Shown: positions 33,218 through 43,103, counted from the stretch's first letter. The stretch is DNA of 64,000 nt from Halorubrum laminariae (GCF_024494655.1 NZ_JANHDL010000014.1:24032-88031), one strand, 5' to 3'. The notes: a model not told the origin generated them from the sequence alone. A program made the numbers and translations.

Positions 33218-34434
33218 CAGCCAAGCACCTCCAAGTGATCAGTCCGGGCGGCAAGCCACGCCGGATAGGGCGTGGCAAGCACGCCGATCAGCAGCGCCAC
33301 ACCGGGTCCATACGCAAGAAGCCCCGGATGGAATGCTGCGATCTGCCCAACGCTTGTAACCACTGTTGCACCACTGTTCAAGAGATAAATCCCACCGAGG
33401 CCAAGCACAGTCCCGACACCCCCACCGAGACCGGCAATCGTGAGCGTCTGTGCGAGCACAATCAGCATCTGCGATCGCGTTGAAAAGCCAAGGGCAGCCC
33501 GCACGGCAATCGTCTCACGGGCGGCGATACTTTCTAACCCCATGAGCGTCGCGACGAACAGCGTGCCAATTGCGACGGTTGCAAGCAACGCTGCCACCGC
33601 CACGGCGAGTGGCAGACTCGATGTTGAAAGATCACTCCCACCAAGGCCGGCACGCAACAATACCTGCGTCTCGGGATAGATGGATGCAAGCATCGATTCG
33701 ACGGCGGGATCATCTGTGCTCACGAGAATCTGATCGGCTTGGTCTTGAGCGGCCGTGTTAGTGAGTGTCTGAAGTTCGCTTGTGTGGACAAGGATCACGG
33801 GTATCGGCCCGACACCACCAGAAAGGTCACCCTCGGCAACTGTCGTCGCCTGAAAGGTCTGCCCCTCACTCGCTCGGGTTGGCGTGAGCGTCGCCCCCTC
33901 CTCACTGCCTAACAACTCTGCAGCCGCGCTGCTGACGACGGCCTCGCCAGTCCATGGGCCATCATAGCTCCCGTTTGCATAATGGGGATCGCCGGGCGTG
34001 AGCTGCTGGGTTGGCAGCCCGAGTATCTCCCGTTCGCCGTCGGGTGGAATCACGCCGGCTGCAAGGACATACTCACTGGACTCGGCCGTTGACACCTGCA
34101 GAATTTGTAACTCGACGGGCGTCGCATACGACACCCGGTCGTCAGCGGCGATGCGTGCAGTCGTCTCATGGACGGCCCCTAACTGTGGCCCCTCAACGGA
34201 GACCGCGACGCTGCTGACGGAGCCACCCTCCGGGACGATCCAGTAGTCAACGTCATCACCCTGCACGGTTGCACCGCTTGCAAGGTTCACGGCGACGCCG
34301 GTGACGCTGACCATCAGTGCGACTGCCAGCGCGACACCCACAACCGTCAAGAGGAGTCGGCGACTGTCGCCAGTCCGGAGCTTCCCCACAGTCTGTGTGA
34401 GGCCAAGCCGGATAAGGCTGCTACGCGTGCCCAT
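33217..34434 (-). CDS. ABC transporter permease, FtsX/MacB type (2)
   Basis: The protein has 405 residues, with the same architecture as its neighbour: an N-terminal helix (LLLTVVGVALAVALMVSVTG), a large extracellular domain, and three C-terminal helices containing ETIAVRAALGFSTRSQMLIV. The two permeases probably form a heterodimer with the ATPase. Its start overlaps the ATPase gene by 14 nt. Confidence 0.85.
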   Translation of the reverse strand: MGTRSSLIRLGLTQTVGKLRTGDSRRLLLTVVGVALAVALMVSVTGVAVNLASGATVQGDDVDYWIVPEGGSVSSVAVSVEGPQLGAVHETTARIAADDRVSYATPVELQILQVSTAESSEYVLAAGVIPPDGEREILGLPTQQLTPGDPHYANGSYDGPWTGEAVVSSAAAELLGSEEGATLTPTRASEGQTFQATTVAEGDLSGGVGPIPVILVHTSELQTLTNTAAQDQADQILVSTDDPAVESMLASIYPETQVLLRAGLGGSDLSTSSLPLAVAVAALLATVAIGTLFVATLMGLESIAARETIAVRAALGFSTRSQMLIVLAQTLTIAGLGGGVGTVLGLGGIYLLNSGATVVTSVGQIAAFHPGLLAYGPGVALLIGVLATPYPAWLAARTDHLEVLG

Positions 34435-35299
34435 CGGTGTCTCGTGTGCCGTCTCGAAGTCGAATCACGCGGTCCATGCGCTCGATCGCCGCTGGGTCAT
34501 GTGACGCAACCACCACGGCGTGTTCCGTCGCAACGTCGGCGAGGATATCCAACACGGTTTCACTGGCAGCAGAGTCAAGTTCACCAGTTGGCTCATCAGC
34601 AATCACCACATCCGGGTCGCCAGCAAGCGCCCGGGCAACAGCGACGCGTTGTTGTTCACCGCCACTGAGTGTTGCCGGTCGGTGTGTCAGCCGATCGCCA
34701 AGCCCGACCGCTTCAAGCAGGGTTTGGGCTCTGGCTCGTCGATCACGCTTGCCAACCCCATGCTCAATGAGTGGCAGGGCAACATTTTGGGTTGCTGTCA
34801 ACGACGGCAACAGGTGGAATCGCTGAAACACAATCCCGACATGCTCACGCCGGAGACGGGTCCGACCGCGTTCGCTCAGTGAGGCAGTGTCAGTGCCAGT
34901 GATCGTAATCTGGCCGCTATCGGGTGTCTCGAGTGCGGCAAGCAGGTGTAGTAGCGTCGATTTGCCGCTGCCACTCGGCCCAGCAATCCCAACGAGTTCG
35001 CCGCGGTCAATCGTCGCCGAGACGGAATCAACAGCGGTAACGGTTGTCGCCTGCGTGTTCCGCGAGAAGAGTCCACGTCCGCCACCGCGCGTATAGGCGC
35101 GGACGACGTCGGTACACTCGATGACAGGGTCTTGCGACAGAGGGGCCGACGGTGATGCGTCTGGAGGTGTTGTCGTGGCAGTCGATTCGGCGTTTGGAGG
35201 AGCTGTGTGTGCCGCACAGAGGTTTTCGAGCGATCGTCTCAGGTGGTCAAAAAACGACTGCCCATGGAGGTGGTGATGCGGGGAAAGCTCAGTCGTCAT
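34421..35299 (-). CDS. ABC transporter ATP-binding protein (LolD/MacB type)
   Basis: The protein has 292 residues. Walker A is GPSGSGKS (107-114), Q-loop VFQRFHLLPSL, signature LSGGEQQRVAVARAL (211-225), Walker B VVIADEP, and the H-loop is VVASHDP. An unusual N-terminal extension of about 55 low-complexity residues precedes the domain. It is transcribed with the two permeases downstream and the DUF4129-like gene upstream. Confidence 0.9.
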   Translation of the reverse strand: MTTELSPHHHLHGQSFFDHLRRSLENLCAAHTAPPNAESTATTTPPDASPSAPLSQDPVIECTDVVRAYTRGGGRGLFSRNTQATTVTAVDSVSATIDRGELVGIAGPSGSGKSTLLHLLAALETPDSGQITITGTDTASLSERGRTRLRREHVGIVFQRFHLLPSLTATQNVALPLIEHGVGKRDRRARAQTLLEAVGLGDRLTHRPATLSGGEQQRVAVARALAGDPDVVIADEPTGELDSAASETVLDILADVATEHAVVVASHDPAAIERMDRVIRLRDGTRDTDGHA

Positions 35300-35350
35300 T
35301 CACGATGGTAGTCGGCACCCGATGGGTTAAGCGTTATTCGCCAGTGTCGG

Positions 35351-37450
35351 TCAACGGAATCGATCTTCAACAGTCGATACGATATCATCGGCGGTCTCCA
35401 TTGAGATATCGTGCGGTGAGAACGCTGCAGTCTCATACAGTTCCGTAAGCTGTCGAAGATGGTCAGAATCAATCTCGGGACGTCCAGTACGTTGCCACCG
35501 TTGGTAGAACTCCCAGTGGGTCTCTGCGGGTTGTGCATTATCCGAGCGCAGGTGGTTCCGGGCAACGCCATACGCGATCTGGACGGCAGCATTGGGATGG
35601 CCTGCTGCGAGTGCCGCTTGAGCGTGGTCAAATGAGTGCCTGTGAGCAGTTGCATTGGCATCTCCACCATCTGCATCAGGTGACGAAGACACAGCCATGT
35701 CGGAAGGGTCACTCGGGGACGGTGTCATCACAGGTTCATTCGTGACCCGTGCTCGAAGACGGCGAACCCATCTCCAATCGGGTGGCCGAACAAACACGAC
35801 CACAATGAGGCTAACCACAACAAAACCAGCGGCAAGCGCAATTCCAAGACGGGGCCACCCCACAGTGGTGAATGACAGCTGTTGGGTGACCGTACTCCCT
35901 GTCAGACTTGTTCCAGTACCATCATAGGCCACAGTCAGATCAGCTGTCCGGCCAACCGAGTCTGGGACAGTATAATTAGCCTGATAGGCCCCAGTCTGGT
36001 CCGTCTCAACGACACCAAGACGAGTCTCACCAAGCGTGATACCGAGTTCGCGATCAGCGAGCGGCTCGCCGCTTGCAGTCGTGAGCTGACCAGCCACTGA
36101 CACGGTGGTTGTGTTGGTCGTGTTCGTCACTGCGTCAACAGAAAGCGAGGTCGACGTTGGCTGAACCGTCAGTTGCGTTGTTGCTGTCGACGGGGCAATA
36201 GCCAAATCTTGGCGATCGATGGCGACTCCCAGTTCCGTCGTTCCATCTGGAATGTCTGCTGGAAGCTCATCTGCCAGCGACACTGCCCCAGTACGGTCTG
36301 TCGTCGCCGTCGCGAGCCGCTGTCCGTCAACGGTGAGAACAACCGGAATGCCATCGAGAGGGCGATCAGTCTCTGTGAGTAGGTGGACTGTTCCATTCAC
36401 GCGAACAGTCTCTGAAAACGCAGCGGTCTCAGTACTGTTGGCGAGTCTCAATTCAGTGTCGGCCTGCTCTGTAAGCGACACGCGCTGCGTCGCCGTTGCA
36501 CCGAGATACGGTGCAGACGATGTCGGTTCATAGGTAACAGTCAGCGTCGATGCATTGATCGGAGCAAGCAGCGGCTGGTAGGTCGTGGTGAATCTCCCAG
36601 TGTCGTTGGTCTGTGTCGTAACCGTGTCTGTACCAATTCCAACCGTGAGTGGTGCATCACTGATTGGCTCACCATCGGTTGTCGTTAACTGCCCAGTCAC
36701 CCGAACAGGCGCACCACCCGAGAGTGTTGTTCGATTTGTCTCGACCGTTAGTGTGGTTTCGGTAAACTCACGCTGGGCAACGGCCGCCGCGGCTTGGCTG
36801 AGGGTTTGTTGTGATTGGTTAAGAGCCGCTTGTGCACCGTCGAGGTTGATGTCTGTTTCTTCCTCAAGGGCGGCATACTGCTCCGTGAGTGACTCCGTGC
36901 TTGCATTCAATTCAGCTGTTGTCTCAATAATCTCGCGTCCAAGCTCACGAGCTCGTTCATCATTCCCAGCTTCGACAGCCCGTTGATACGCGAGTGCAGT
37001 TTGATTGAGATCTTCAGCAGAGTCAATGATGGCTCGTTGCTGTTCACGTGTGAGATTGAATCGGTCTGCTGTCTCTTCAGCGTCAATATCTGCAGCAACA
37101 GCAGAATACCGTTCAAGTAACACGTCATAGTCCTCGCCGAGCGGGGCTCGACCATCGTCGAATGCTTGGTCGCTTACTGCAACGGCACTCACATTCAGTC
37201 GAGATCCGAGTCGCGTCGCGAGATAGGTAGCCACCCGTTGGTTATCGCCAGCCTCGTCGATCTCGTCAGGGTTTGTGTGGGGAGGGGTGCGATTAGTGGT
37301 ATTTGTACTGTCGTCTGTAGTGGGTCCAGTCTGCAACACCACATCCGACGTCGGGCCGGAGACACCAGCCACACTAGCACTACCAGCAACAACGCTACAG
37401 AGAAGAATAACTGCAACGAGGACGCTCAAACGGCAGTAGCGAGCCGACAC
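35351..37450 (-). CDS. Secreted/membrane protein with Ig-like repeats and DUF4129-like tail
   Basis: The protein has 699 residues if GTG 37450 is used; an ATG at 37519 is also in frame. I prefer 37450 because TTATTA lies about 29 bp before it (leaderless) and it gives a clean signal peptide (LSVLVAVILLCSVVAGSASV). Next is a helical domain (residues ~70-220), then at least three Ig/macroglobulin-like beta repeats (VRVTGQLTTTDGEPISDAPL, VSVAGQLTTASGEPLADREL). One membrane helix follows (LGIALAAGFVVVSLIVVVFV) and a cytoplasmic C-terminus like DUF4129 (HWEFYQRWQRTGRPEID). DUF4129 proteins accompany DUF58 and MoxR genes, as they do here. Confidence 0.75.
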   Translation of the reverse strand: MSARYCRLSVLVAVILLCSVVAGSASVAGVSGPTSDVVLQTGPTTDDSTNTTNRTPPHTNPDEIDEAGDNQRVATYLATRLGSRLNVSAVAVSDQAFDDGRAPLGEDYDVLLERYSAVAADIDAEETADRFNLTREQQRAIIDSAEDLNQTALAYQRAVEAGNDERARELGREIIETTAELNASTESLTEQYAALEEETDINLDGAQAALNQSQQTLSQAAAAVAQREFTETTLTVETNRTTLSGGAPVRVTGQLTTTDGEPISDAPLTVGIGTDTVTTQTNDTGRFTTTYQPLLAPINASTLTVTYEPTSSAPYLGATATQRVSLTEQADTELRLANSTETAAFSETVRVNGTVHLLTETDRPLDGIPVVLTVDGQRLATATTDRTGAVSLADELPADIPDGTTELGVAIDRQDLAIAPSTATTQLTVQPTSTSLSVDAVTNTTNTTTVSVAGQLTTASGEPLADRELGITLGETRLGVVETDQTGAYQANYTVPDSVGRTADLTVAYDGTGTSLTGSTVTQQLSFTTVGWPRLGIALAAGFVVVSLIVVVFVRPPDWRWVRRLRARVTNEPVMTPSPSDPSDMAVSSSPDADGGDANATAHRHSFDHAQAALAAGHPNAAVQIAYGVARNHLRSDNAQPAETHWEFYQRWQRTGRPEIDSDHLRQLTELYETAAFSPHDISMETADDIVSTVEDRFR

Positions 37451-37545
37451 GATCAGTAGTCGTCTGTCAGGGCTAATAACAGTTGTAGTTCGAACGAAAA
37501 CCTCGAAGCCAAGTTTCAATTTGTTTCAGAGCGAGATCCAATTCA

Positions 37546-38973
37546 ATGGACGTCACGGAGCGGTGGTGGGCACTTGCTGGCTCCGGCGGGTTGCTTATTG
37601 TCGTGGGTGTGCTTGCTGAACAGCTACGTTTTGTCTTTCCAGCAGCAGGCCTCGGTGCATGGCTTCTCGGTGTTGCAGTCGTTAGCAGTGAATCATTTAC
37701 ACACAGCCAACAGCACACAGCGATTGACTATTCGATAGCCACCGAGAATGCGTTCGTTGAGACAGACACGACTGTGACACTCCGTGTGCACCGCCCGCCT
37801 GCAACAGCAGCCGTGCCACTATCAGTGACGATTGAGACGCCACCGGGCATATCGATTGCCGCTGGCGAGCCAACGGTGAGTCTTCCCGCCGGCGTCACTG
37901 AATCAGAGACCGAAGTGACAGTAGCATTCGCCGTGGCAGGCCAGTTCGAGTTTCCGCCAGCAATGGTCACAGTGAGCGACCCAGTGGGTCTGTATCAGAC
38001 GCAGTATCACTATACTGCCACACCACAAATTACCGTTCGTCCACAGAGTCCAACCCTCCACATCGGGCGAGGCGGTGAGGGACTGCACAGTGCCTATGGT
38101 CAGCACCGATCTGATAGTCCGGGTCCCGGGGTAACCACACGGGAACTCCGTGAATACCTCCCCGGAGATGATTTTCAACAGATCGACTGGAATGCAACTG
38201 CGCGACTGTCTGAGACGTATATCCGGGAAACAGAGGGCGAAACAGATCGCCGAACGGTTCTCATTGTGGATCATCGCGGCCGAATGGACGGGGGGGAGGC
38301 TGGTAACACGATGCTGGCGTACGCGCGTGAAGTTGCGAGTGGTATCGCACGAGCGGCTGCAGACAACGGTGATCCACTTGGGCTTCGCACTGTGGGCAAC
38401 CACGGGATCACACACACAGTCCAGCCGAGTATGACACCACAGACGTATGCCCGGGTTGAAGCACTTCTCTATGATCTCACGCCAACTGGAGACACAACAG
38501 TGCCGGGTACCCGGTCTGCAAGACAGGCCGGACGGCTTGCTGACCGACTCGCAGCTGATGATGGCCAGTTTGCTACCGTGGTGGCTCCGTATGTGACTGA
38601 TCAGACAGCATACACACACCGACTCCGGGAGGATCCCCTCGTTAACACGGTTCAACAGGTTGGAAACGAAGTGAGTGGCGATGGGCTCCTCGTGATCGTC
38701 ACCAGTGATGCAGAGCCAGCCAAATTACGTGAAGTCGTGAAGATGGCAATTCAGAGCGGCGGACAGATTCTTATCTTCCTGACTCCCGAATGTCTGTTTG
38801 AATCGTCAGATCTCGCTACACTCGATGACACATATGAACGGTATCGAACATTTGAAGAACTCCGGCGCACCTTAGACAGCCATCCACGTGTGACCGTCCT
38901 CGAGATCGCCCCAGAGACCCGGATACAAACAGTACTTGCCCATCGGCAAGAAAAGCCAACACAAGTCCGGTGA
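37546..38973 (+). CDS. DUF58 domain-containing protein
   Basis: The protein has 475 residues. Two N-terminal helices (GSGGLLIVVGVLAEQLRFVF), a beta-rich segment resembling the N-terminal conserved repeat of these proteins, then the DUF58 core TRELREYLPGDDFQQIDWNA and TVLIVDHRGRM, which begins a vWA-like fold. DUF58 proteins work with MoxR-type AAA ATPases in envelope maintenance. It is divergent from the DUF4129-like gene and is followed by two coupled membrane-protein genes. Confidence 0.88.
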   Translation: MDVTERWWALAGSGGLLIVVGVLAEQLRFVFPAAGLGAWLLGVAVVSSESFTHSQQHTAIDYSIATENAFVETDTTVTLRVHRPPATAAVPLSVTIETPPGISIAAGEPTVSLPAGVTESETEVTVAFAVAGQFEFPPAMVTVSDPVGLYQTQYHYTATPQITVRPQSPTLHIGRGGEGLHSAYGQHRSDSPGPGVTTRELREYLPGDDFQQIDWNATARLSETYIRETEGETDRRTVLIVDHRGRMDGGEAGNTMLAYAREVASGIARAAADNGDPLGLRTVGNHGITHTVQPSMTPQTYARVEALLYDLTPTGDTTVPGTRSARQAGRLADRLAADDGQFATVVAPYVTDQTAYTHRLREDPLVNTVQQVGNEVSGDGLLVIVTSDAEPAKLREVVKMAIQSGGQILIFLTPECLFESSDLATLDDTYERYRTFEELRRTLDSHPRVTVLEIAPETRIQTVLAHRQEKPTQVR

Positions 38974-39509
38974 GCCGACATACCGCAGCATCGTTCTCGA
39001 CGATGCCACACGCACTCATCTCGCTGCGCGCACGCGACCGATTTAGCGTTGTGAGCCTCCTCGCCGTGTGTGTGGTGGGTGCGGTCGCTGGGACGGTCGA
39101 CACGCTCGTCGTAACGCTGCCGCTATTGGTCGTCGCTTTCGTCGTGCCTGCCCCACTGGCGTTTGTTGCTGGCCACCTCGCTCTGATTCCGACGATCGGA
39201 ACAGCGGATACACTGCTGTTTGGGGTGGTGCAGATTGCATTACTGATTCTGCTTACTGAACCAGCGCGGCAGCATCACGTCACATCTGCGATGGCGACAA
39301 CTGGAGTGGCATATCTCGCTCTTGGTGGAGGAATTGTACTGTGGTTCCAGCGAGATCTGTGGGTTACTGGGGTACTGCTTTGTCTCATCGTTGCAGGCGG
39401 GACATACCTCATGCGACGCATCACGCTTGTTCGGTTGGGACTTGTCGACCCAGTCACAACACGCAACGCTGACAGCACGGCCACACAAGACACAGAGGCG
39501 AAAGAGTAA
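38970..39509 (+). CDS. Multi-pass membrane protein
   Basis: The GTG at 38970 overlaps the DUF58 stop (GTGA). The product has five or so hydrophobic helices (VSLLAVCVVGAVAGTVDTLV, LLVVAFVVPAPLAFVAG, VTGVLLCLIVAGGTYL) and a polar C-terminal tail. I think it belongs to the small haloarchaeal membrane family commonly next to DUF58 genes, but the name is not certain. Confidence 0.72.
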   Translation: MSRHTAASFSTMPHALISLRARDRFSVVSLLAVCVVGAVAGTVDTLVVTLPLLVVAFVVPAPLAFVAGHLALIPTIGTADTLLFGVVQIALLILLTEPARQHHVTSAMATTGVAYLALGGGIVLWFQRDLWVTGVLLCLIVAGGTYLMRRITLVRLGLVDPVTTRNADSTATQDTEAKE

Positions 39510-39540
39510 CACCCATGTCTCACAATCAGAGGATACCGTA

Positions 39541-40434
39541 ATGTCTCAGACTGGTGGCACCGATCCAACACCCGTGACGGAGACTACTGGGAACACCAGC
39601 TCAGAAGAATCTGACACAGCAGACCCTCATCCTCGGATTGCTGTCCTAGAGGCCGAAAATCGACAGCTCCGCCAGGAGTACGCGCGGGCACGTCAAACAA
39701 CGTATCGCCGTACAGCGCTTGGGCTTCTCGTTGTCGGGCTCCTCGGGCTCGTCGGTGGCGTTGTGTTTCCTGATGCTCGTACTGTGTTATTCGCGTTAGG
39801 AGGGACGGGGATTTTTTCGGGTGTGTTAACATACGTTATTACACCGGAGCGATTTATCGCAGCGAGTGTGGGGACGCGTCTGTTTGAAGCCGTCCGTGCT
39901 GAACGGGAAGCACTGATTGATGAGCTTGGCCTCCGAGGTGAGCCGGTGTACGTGCGTGTAGATGATGCTGTTCGTCTGTTCATACCGCGCCAACACGACG
40001 CGTCGTTGCCAGCCCAGTCTGATCTCACCAATCTCTTCGTCGTTCCAGACGCCTCCAAGCGCGGTGGCGTCGCCTTATACCCGACCGGAGGACCGTTATT
40101 CAGCGAATTCATAAAAACGACGGATACGACACTTGGGTCGGAGCCGCAAACCGTCGCCCCAGTTGTAACGGACGCCGTTGTCGACCTGTTTGAACTCGCA
40201 GACAGCGGGACCGCAGATATTGATACAGAAACCAATCGGATTACGTTTGAATTCAGTGGAGCGGGACTCGGTGACCCGACAGCGATTGATCATCCAATCG
40301 CATCGTTTCTGGCTGTGAGTCTTGTTACGGCACTTACGGAGCCACTCACAGTCGAGGTGACTGAGACTGCTCCCCTTACCGTAACTTGTCGGTACGGACA
40401 CCAAGCAGAACCGACAGCCACTGACGAGCCTTGA
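39541..40434 (+). CDS. Membrane-anchored protein with coiled coil
   Basis: The protein has 297 residues from ATG 39541. An acidic N-terminus is followed by a short coiled coil (RIAVLEAENRQLRQEYARAR). Two hydrophobic helices come next (LGLLVVGLLGLVGGVVFPDA, TVLFALGGTGIFSGVLTYVI), then a ~200-residue soluble domain (GVALYPTGGPLFSEFIKTTD). Similar proteins occur in haloarchaeal DUF58/MoxR loci. The function is unknown. It ends convergent with the MoxR gene. Confidence 0.7.
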   Translation: MSQTGGTDPTPVTETTGNTSSEESDTADPHPRIAVLEAENRQLRQEYARARQTTYRRTALGLLVVGLLGLVGGVVFPDARTVLFALGGTGIFSGVLTYVITPERFIAASVGTRLFEAVRAEREALIDELGLRGEPVYVRVDDAVRLFIPRQHDASLPAQSDLTNLFVVPDASKRGGVALYPTGGPLFSEFIKTTDTTLGSEPQTVAPVVTDAVVDLFELADSGTADIDTETNRITFEFSGAGLGDPTAIDHPIASFLAVSLVTALTEPLTVEVTETAPLTVTCRYGHQAEPTATDEP

Positions 40435-40436
40435 CT

Positions 40437-40478
40437 TCCTCTTCGCCCTGAAGGGAGAAGATTCCTCCGTGGGTAACC
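40437..40478. terminator. Hairpin between convergent genes
   Basis: CTTCGCCCTGAAGGGAGAAG is an imperfect stem, followed by ATTCCTCCGTGGG. It could act as a bidirectional terminator. It also resembles the right end of IS200/IS605 elements, so a relic is possible. Confidence 0.4.
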
Positions 40479-40494
40479 AAAAAAACGGGTGAGT

Positions 40495-41526
40495 TCACTG
40501 GTCACCGTTCGTCGACTCGTCAGAAGTAGCCCCACCGTCTGCCGCCTGCGGTTGTGCAGGATCCGGCTGTGTGAATGTTGTGTCAGCACTCGGTGAGACA
40601 ACCCCATCGACAATATCCTCAACAATCGCGGTCGCAGACTGATCTGCAAGCTCTGCATCGGTGGTTCGTATCACCCGGTGCACAAGCACAGGCACAGCCA
40701 GCGCTTTGATGTCATCTGGAATGACGTATGAACGCCCCCGGATTGCTGCGCGTGCCTTGCCTACAGCAAGAAATGCAAGCGTTGCACGGGGTGACCCACC
40801 ATATCTGAGTGCAGGCGATGTGCGCGTTGCCGTAACTAGGTCGAGAATATACTCTTTGACCGCATCGGCAACAAACACGGCATCGACGACGTCGCTGGCG
40901 GCCTGCAACTCGTCACGGTCGACCACCTGTTCGACAGTCGATGCATCAAGATTCGGCGTCGCATCGAATCGATCAAGCACTTCTCGTTCATCAGTTCGGT
41001 CTGGAATCGAGACCGTGTACTTGAGTTGGAAACGGTCACGCTGGGCTTCTGGGAGTTCAAAGACGCCCTCCATCTCGATTGGGTTTTGCGTTGCAATGAC
41101 CATGAACGGGCGTGGGAGTTGCAGTGTCTCGCCGTCAATAGTGACGGTCGATTCTTCCATCGCCTCAAGCAACGCACTTTGCGTTTTCGGCGTCGCCCGG
41201 TTGATCTCGTCGGCCACAGCAAGATTCGAGAAGATAGGCCCTTTCCGGAGTTGGAACTCACCGGTTGCTTGGCGATAGACGTTCATTCCAATGACATCGG
41301 CCGGCACCATATCCGGTGTCATCTGAATGCGACTGTACGACAGTCCAGACGCCCGCGCGAACGCATTCGCGATCGTTGTCTTCGCAACGCCAGGCACCCC
41401 CTCAAGCAACAGATGGCCATCAGTTAACAATCCGATTGTGAGCCCTTCGAGAATCTCGTCGTTCCCGACGATAATCCCGTGTATCTCCTCACGAATTGCT
41501 GTATACACTGCCTCCGGGCTACTCAT
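40495..41526 (-). CDS. MoxR-family AAA+ ATPase
   Basis: The protein has 343 residues. Walker A is EGVPGVAKTTIANAF (42-56), Walker B region NLAVADEINRATPKTQSALL, sensor 1 FMVIATQNPIEMEGVFELPE, arginine-finger region EAQRDRFQLKY, and a helical lid with sensor 2 (GGSPRATLAFL). A 45-residue acidic, Gln/Pro-rich tail is additional. MoxR ATPases remodel or load vWA/DUF58-type partners. The gene overlaps the DUF4350 gene by 8 nt. Confidence 0.9.
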   Translation of the reverse strand: MSSPEAVYTAIREEIHGIIVGNDEILEGLTIGLLTDGHLLLEGVPGVAKTTIANAFARASGLSYSRIQMTPDMVPADVIGMNVYRQATGEFQLRKGPIFSNLAVADEINRATPKTQSALLEAMEESTVTIDGETLQLPRPFMVIATQNPIEMEGVFELPEAQRDRFQLKYTVSIPDRTDEREVLDRFDATPNLDASTVEQVVDRDELQAASDVVDAVFVADAVKEYILDLVTATRTSPALRYGGSPRATLAFLAVGKARAAIRGRSYVIPDDIKALAVPVLVHRVIRTTDAELADQSATAIVEDIVDGVVSPSADTTFTQPDPAQPQAADGGATSDESTNGDQ

Positions 41527-42631
41527 CTTCTTCCTCTCGCGACTGCTCCGACAAAAAATCTGTCATCATGCGCCGCAGCTGGGCATCCTCCAGTTCTGGA
41601 TAGGTATTCTGCAGTGATGCCATCACTGCAGTCTCATCAACGACCGTTTCGTGACGGCCCGTCGATGGCCCCCGGATCCAGAACGGAAGTCGCGTGTAGA
41701 GTACTGGTGGGAGGATCGTCTCAAGCCACTCATGGCTATCTGTCGAGTGGCGGCGAGACTGGAGATACCACCAAAGCAGTCCACTCCCGACGAGCGCTGT
41801 CGTAACTTGTGCTACTAGTGAGGATCGGAACAGAAGCAAGACGATAGCAAGCGGCGGCTGTCCGCCTGCCTTCGAATAATCAAGGAGCGTTCGATCATGT
41901 GTCTCGAACAGCGCTATCGCAAGTGCGCGGTTATCTGGCTGTGCGAGCATCGTGTTGATGAACACACTCGGATCACTCACAGCAACTACCTCTCCAGCGC
42001 CGACTGGTTCGGTTGTCATGACGGGATACTGTCCCAGATCATCGGTTGGCGAAAGATTGCCAGTGCGATTGCGATCAAGATACGCAAATTCGGAGCTGGT
42101 TGCAAGCGTTGTTGCTGAACCGGGCTCTACAGCCGTCGCACCATTTAACGTCAGTTGCGTTACGTTCGCAGTATACGGCGATTCGGTAACGGATGTCGCA
42201 ATCGGGAGCGACGGCGCTTGGTAGTAGTGTCGCTCATCACGTAGTGGTGTCCCGGCAAACCGTGCCGTTGCACCGATGTCACGCAAGAGTGCATTTCCAG
42301 TCTGTCCAAAGTCATCAGCAACGACAAGTGTGCCGCCACGTTCAACAAACCGGCGAATGCGTTGTGATTCGTTCTCGGAGTAGGATTCCTCTGGCGCAAG
42401 GATGATTGCGACGGTATCGTTCGCATCACGTGTGTCGTACGTCGCCACGTCAAGGACAACCTGACTATCAGTGTGGTCGCCAGCTAGCGTTCGGAATTCG
42501 CTTGTCCCGTCCCAGTCGACATTGTACGCACCGAATGTTGCCGTCGTCGTACTTGCTGCAAAAATGAGTGTGCCCACAAGGACGATCGTCAGCGCATACA
42601 ACACGACCCTAGGCAGTGATGGGGTCTGCAT
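41519..42631 (-). CDS. DUF4350 domain-containing membrane protein
   Basis: The protein has 370 residues. N-terminal helix (VVLYALTIVLVGTLIFAAST), then the DUF4350 segment (IRRFVERGGTLVVADDFGQT, GNALLRDIG). A second helix lies at about 270 and a cytoplasmic acidic C-terminus follows. DUF4350 resembles the GATase-like, gldG-type domains in membrane complexes. It is coupled on both sides (8-nt overlap with moxR, zero-gap with the 100-aa gene). Confidence 0.85.
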   Translation of the reverse strand: MQTPSLPRVVLYALTIVLVGTLIFAASTTTATFGAYNVDWDGTSEFRTLAGDHTDSQVVLDVATYDTRDANDTVAIILAPEESYSENESQRIRRFVERGGTLVVADDFGQTGNALLRDIGATARFAGTPLRDERHYYQAPSLPIATSVTESPYTANVTQLTLNGATAVEPGSATTLATSSEFAYLDRNRTGNLSPTDDLGQYPVMTTEPVGAGEVVAVSDPSVFINTMLAQPDNRALAIALFETHDRTLLDYSKAGGQPPLAIVLLLFRSSLVAQVTTALVGSGLLWWYLQSRRHSTDSHEWLETILPPVLYTRLPFWIRGPSTGRHETVVDETAVMASLQNTYPELEDAQLRRMMTDFLSEQSREEEDE

Positions 42632-42934
42632 CTAGAGTATTCCCTCCGGGAGAATCTCGAGGATTCGGCGAATGACAATGTAACTAAATCCAGCAAGCCC
42701 AGCGATGATCACAGGCAGGAGTCGCCGGCGCCATCGAGGGGTTACATTAAATGGTGCAGTCAATTCAACAACAACAAGCAGCCCAATCAGCGAGAGGACA
42801 AAAAAGAGCTCAAGCTCAACAGCATCAAGCGCAGTTAACACGAGGATCGTACCCAACATCCACGCCACAACACCGTATACGAAGCGACGTCGCTTCTCAA
42901 GTGGCATAGCCGGGTTTGAGAGTGGTGTCTTCAC
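42632..42934 (-). CDS. 100-residue membrane protein
   Basis: Three hydrophobic helices (FVYGVVAWMLGTILVLTALD, LFFVLSLIGLLVVVELTAPF, LLPVIIAGLAGFSYIVI). It is the first gene of the minus-strand set followed by DUF4350 and MoxR, with adjoining stop and start. No family name is recognised. Confidence 0.72.
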   Translation of the reverse strand: MKTPLSNPAMPLEKRRRFVYGVVAWMLGTILVLTALDAVELELFFVLSLIGLLVVVELTAPFNVTPRWRRRLLPVIIAGLAGFSYIVIRRILEILPEGIL

Positions 42935-43103
42935 AGTGCATGAGGTTCCTTTGCTGGCAGCGGCAGTGGCTACCAGTGTGTGGCGTACAGGCTCCCCACG
43001 CTGGCGATTCGGGCCAAGTCGTCCGCACGGGGTAGGGTAAGGTCGTATGGGGTTCTGAATCTACCGATTGTGTGCAAGAGTCAACTACCCCACCCTACTT
43101 CGC
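42935..43103. other. Right-end region of the split tnpB element
   Basis: TACCCCACCCTAC near 43087 is the same as the sequence just downstream of the tnpB at 62934. It represents the right end (guide-RNA 3' part) of this IS200/IS605 subtype. Confidence 0.45.
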
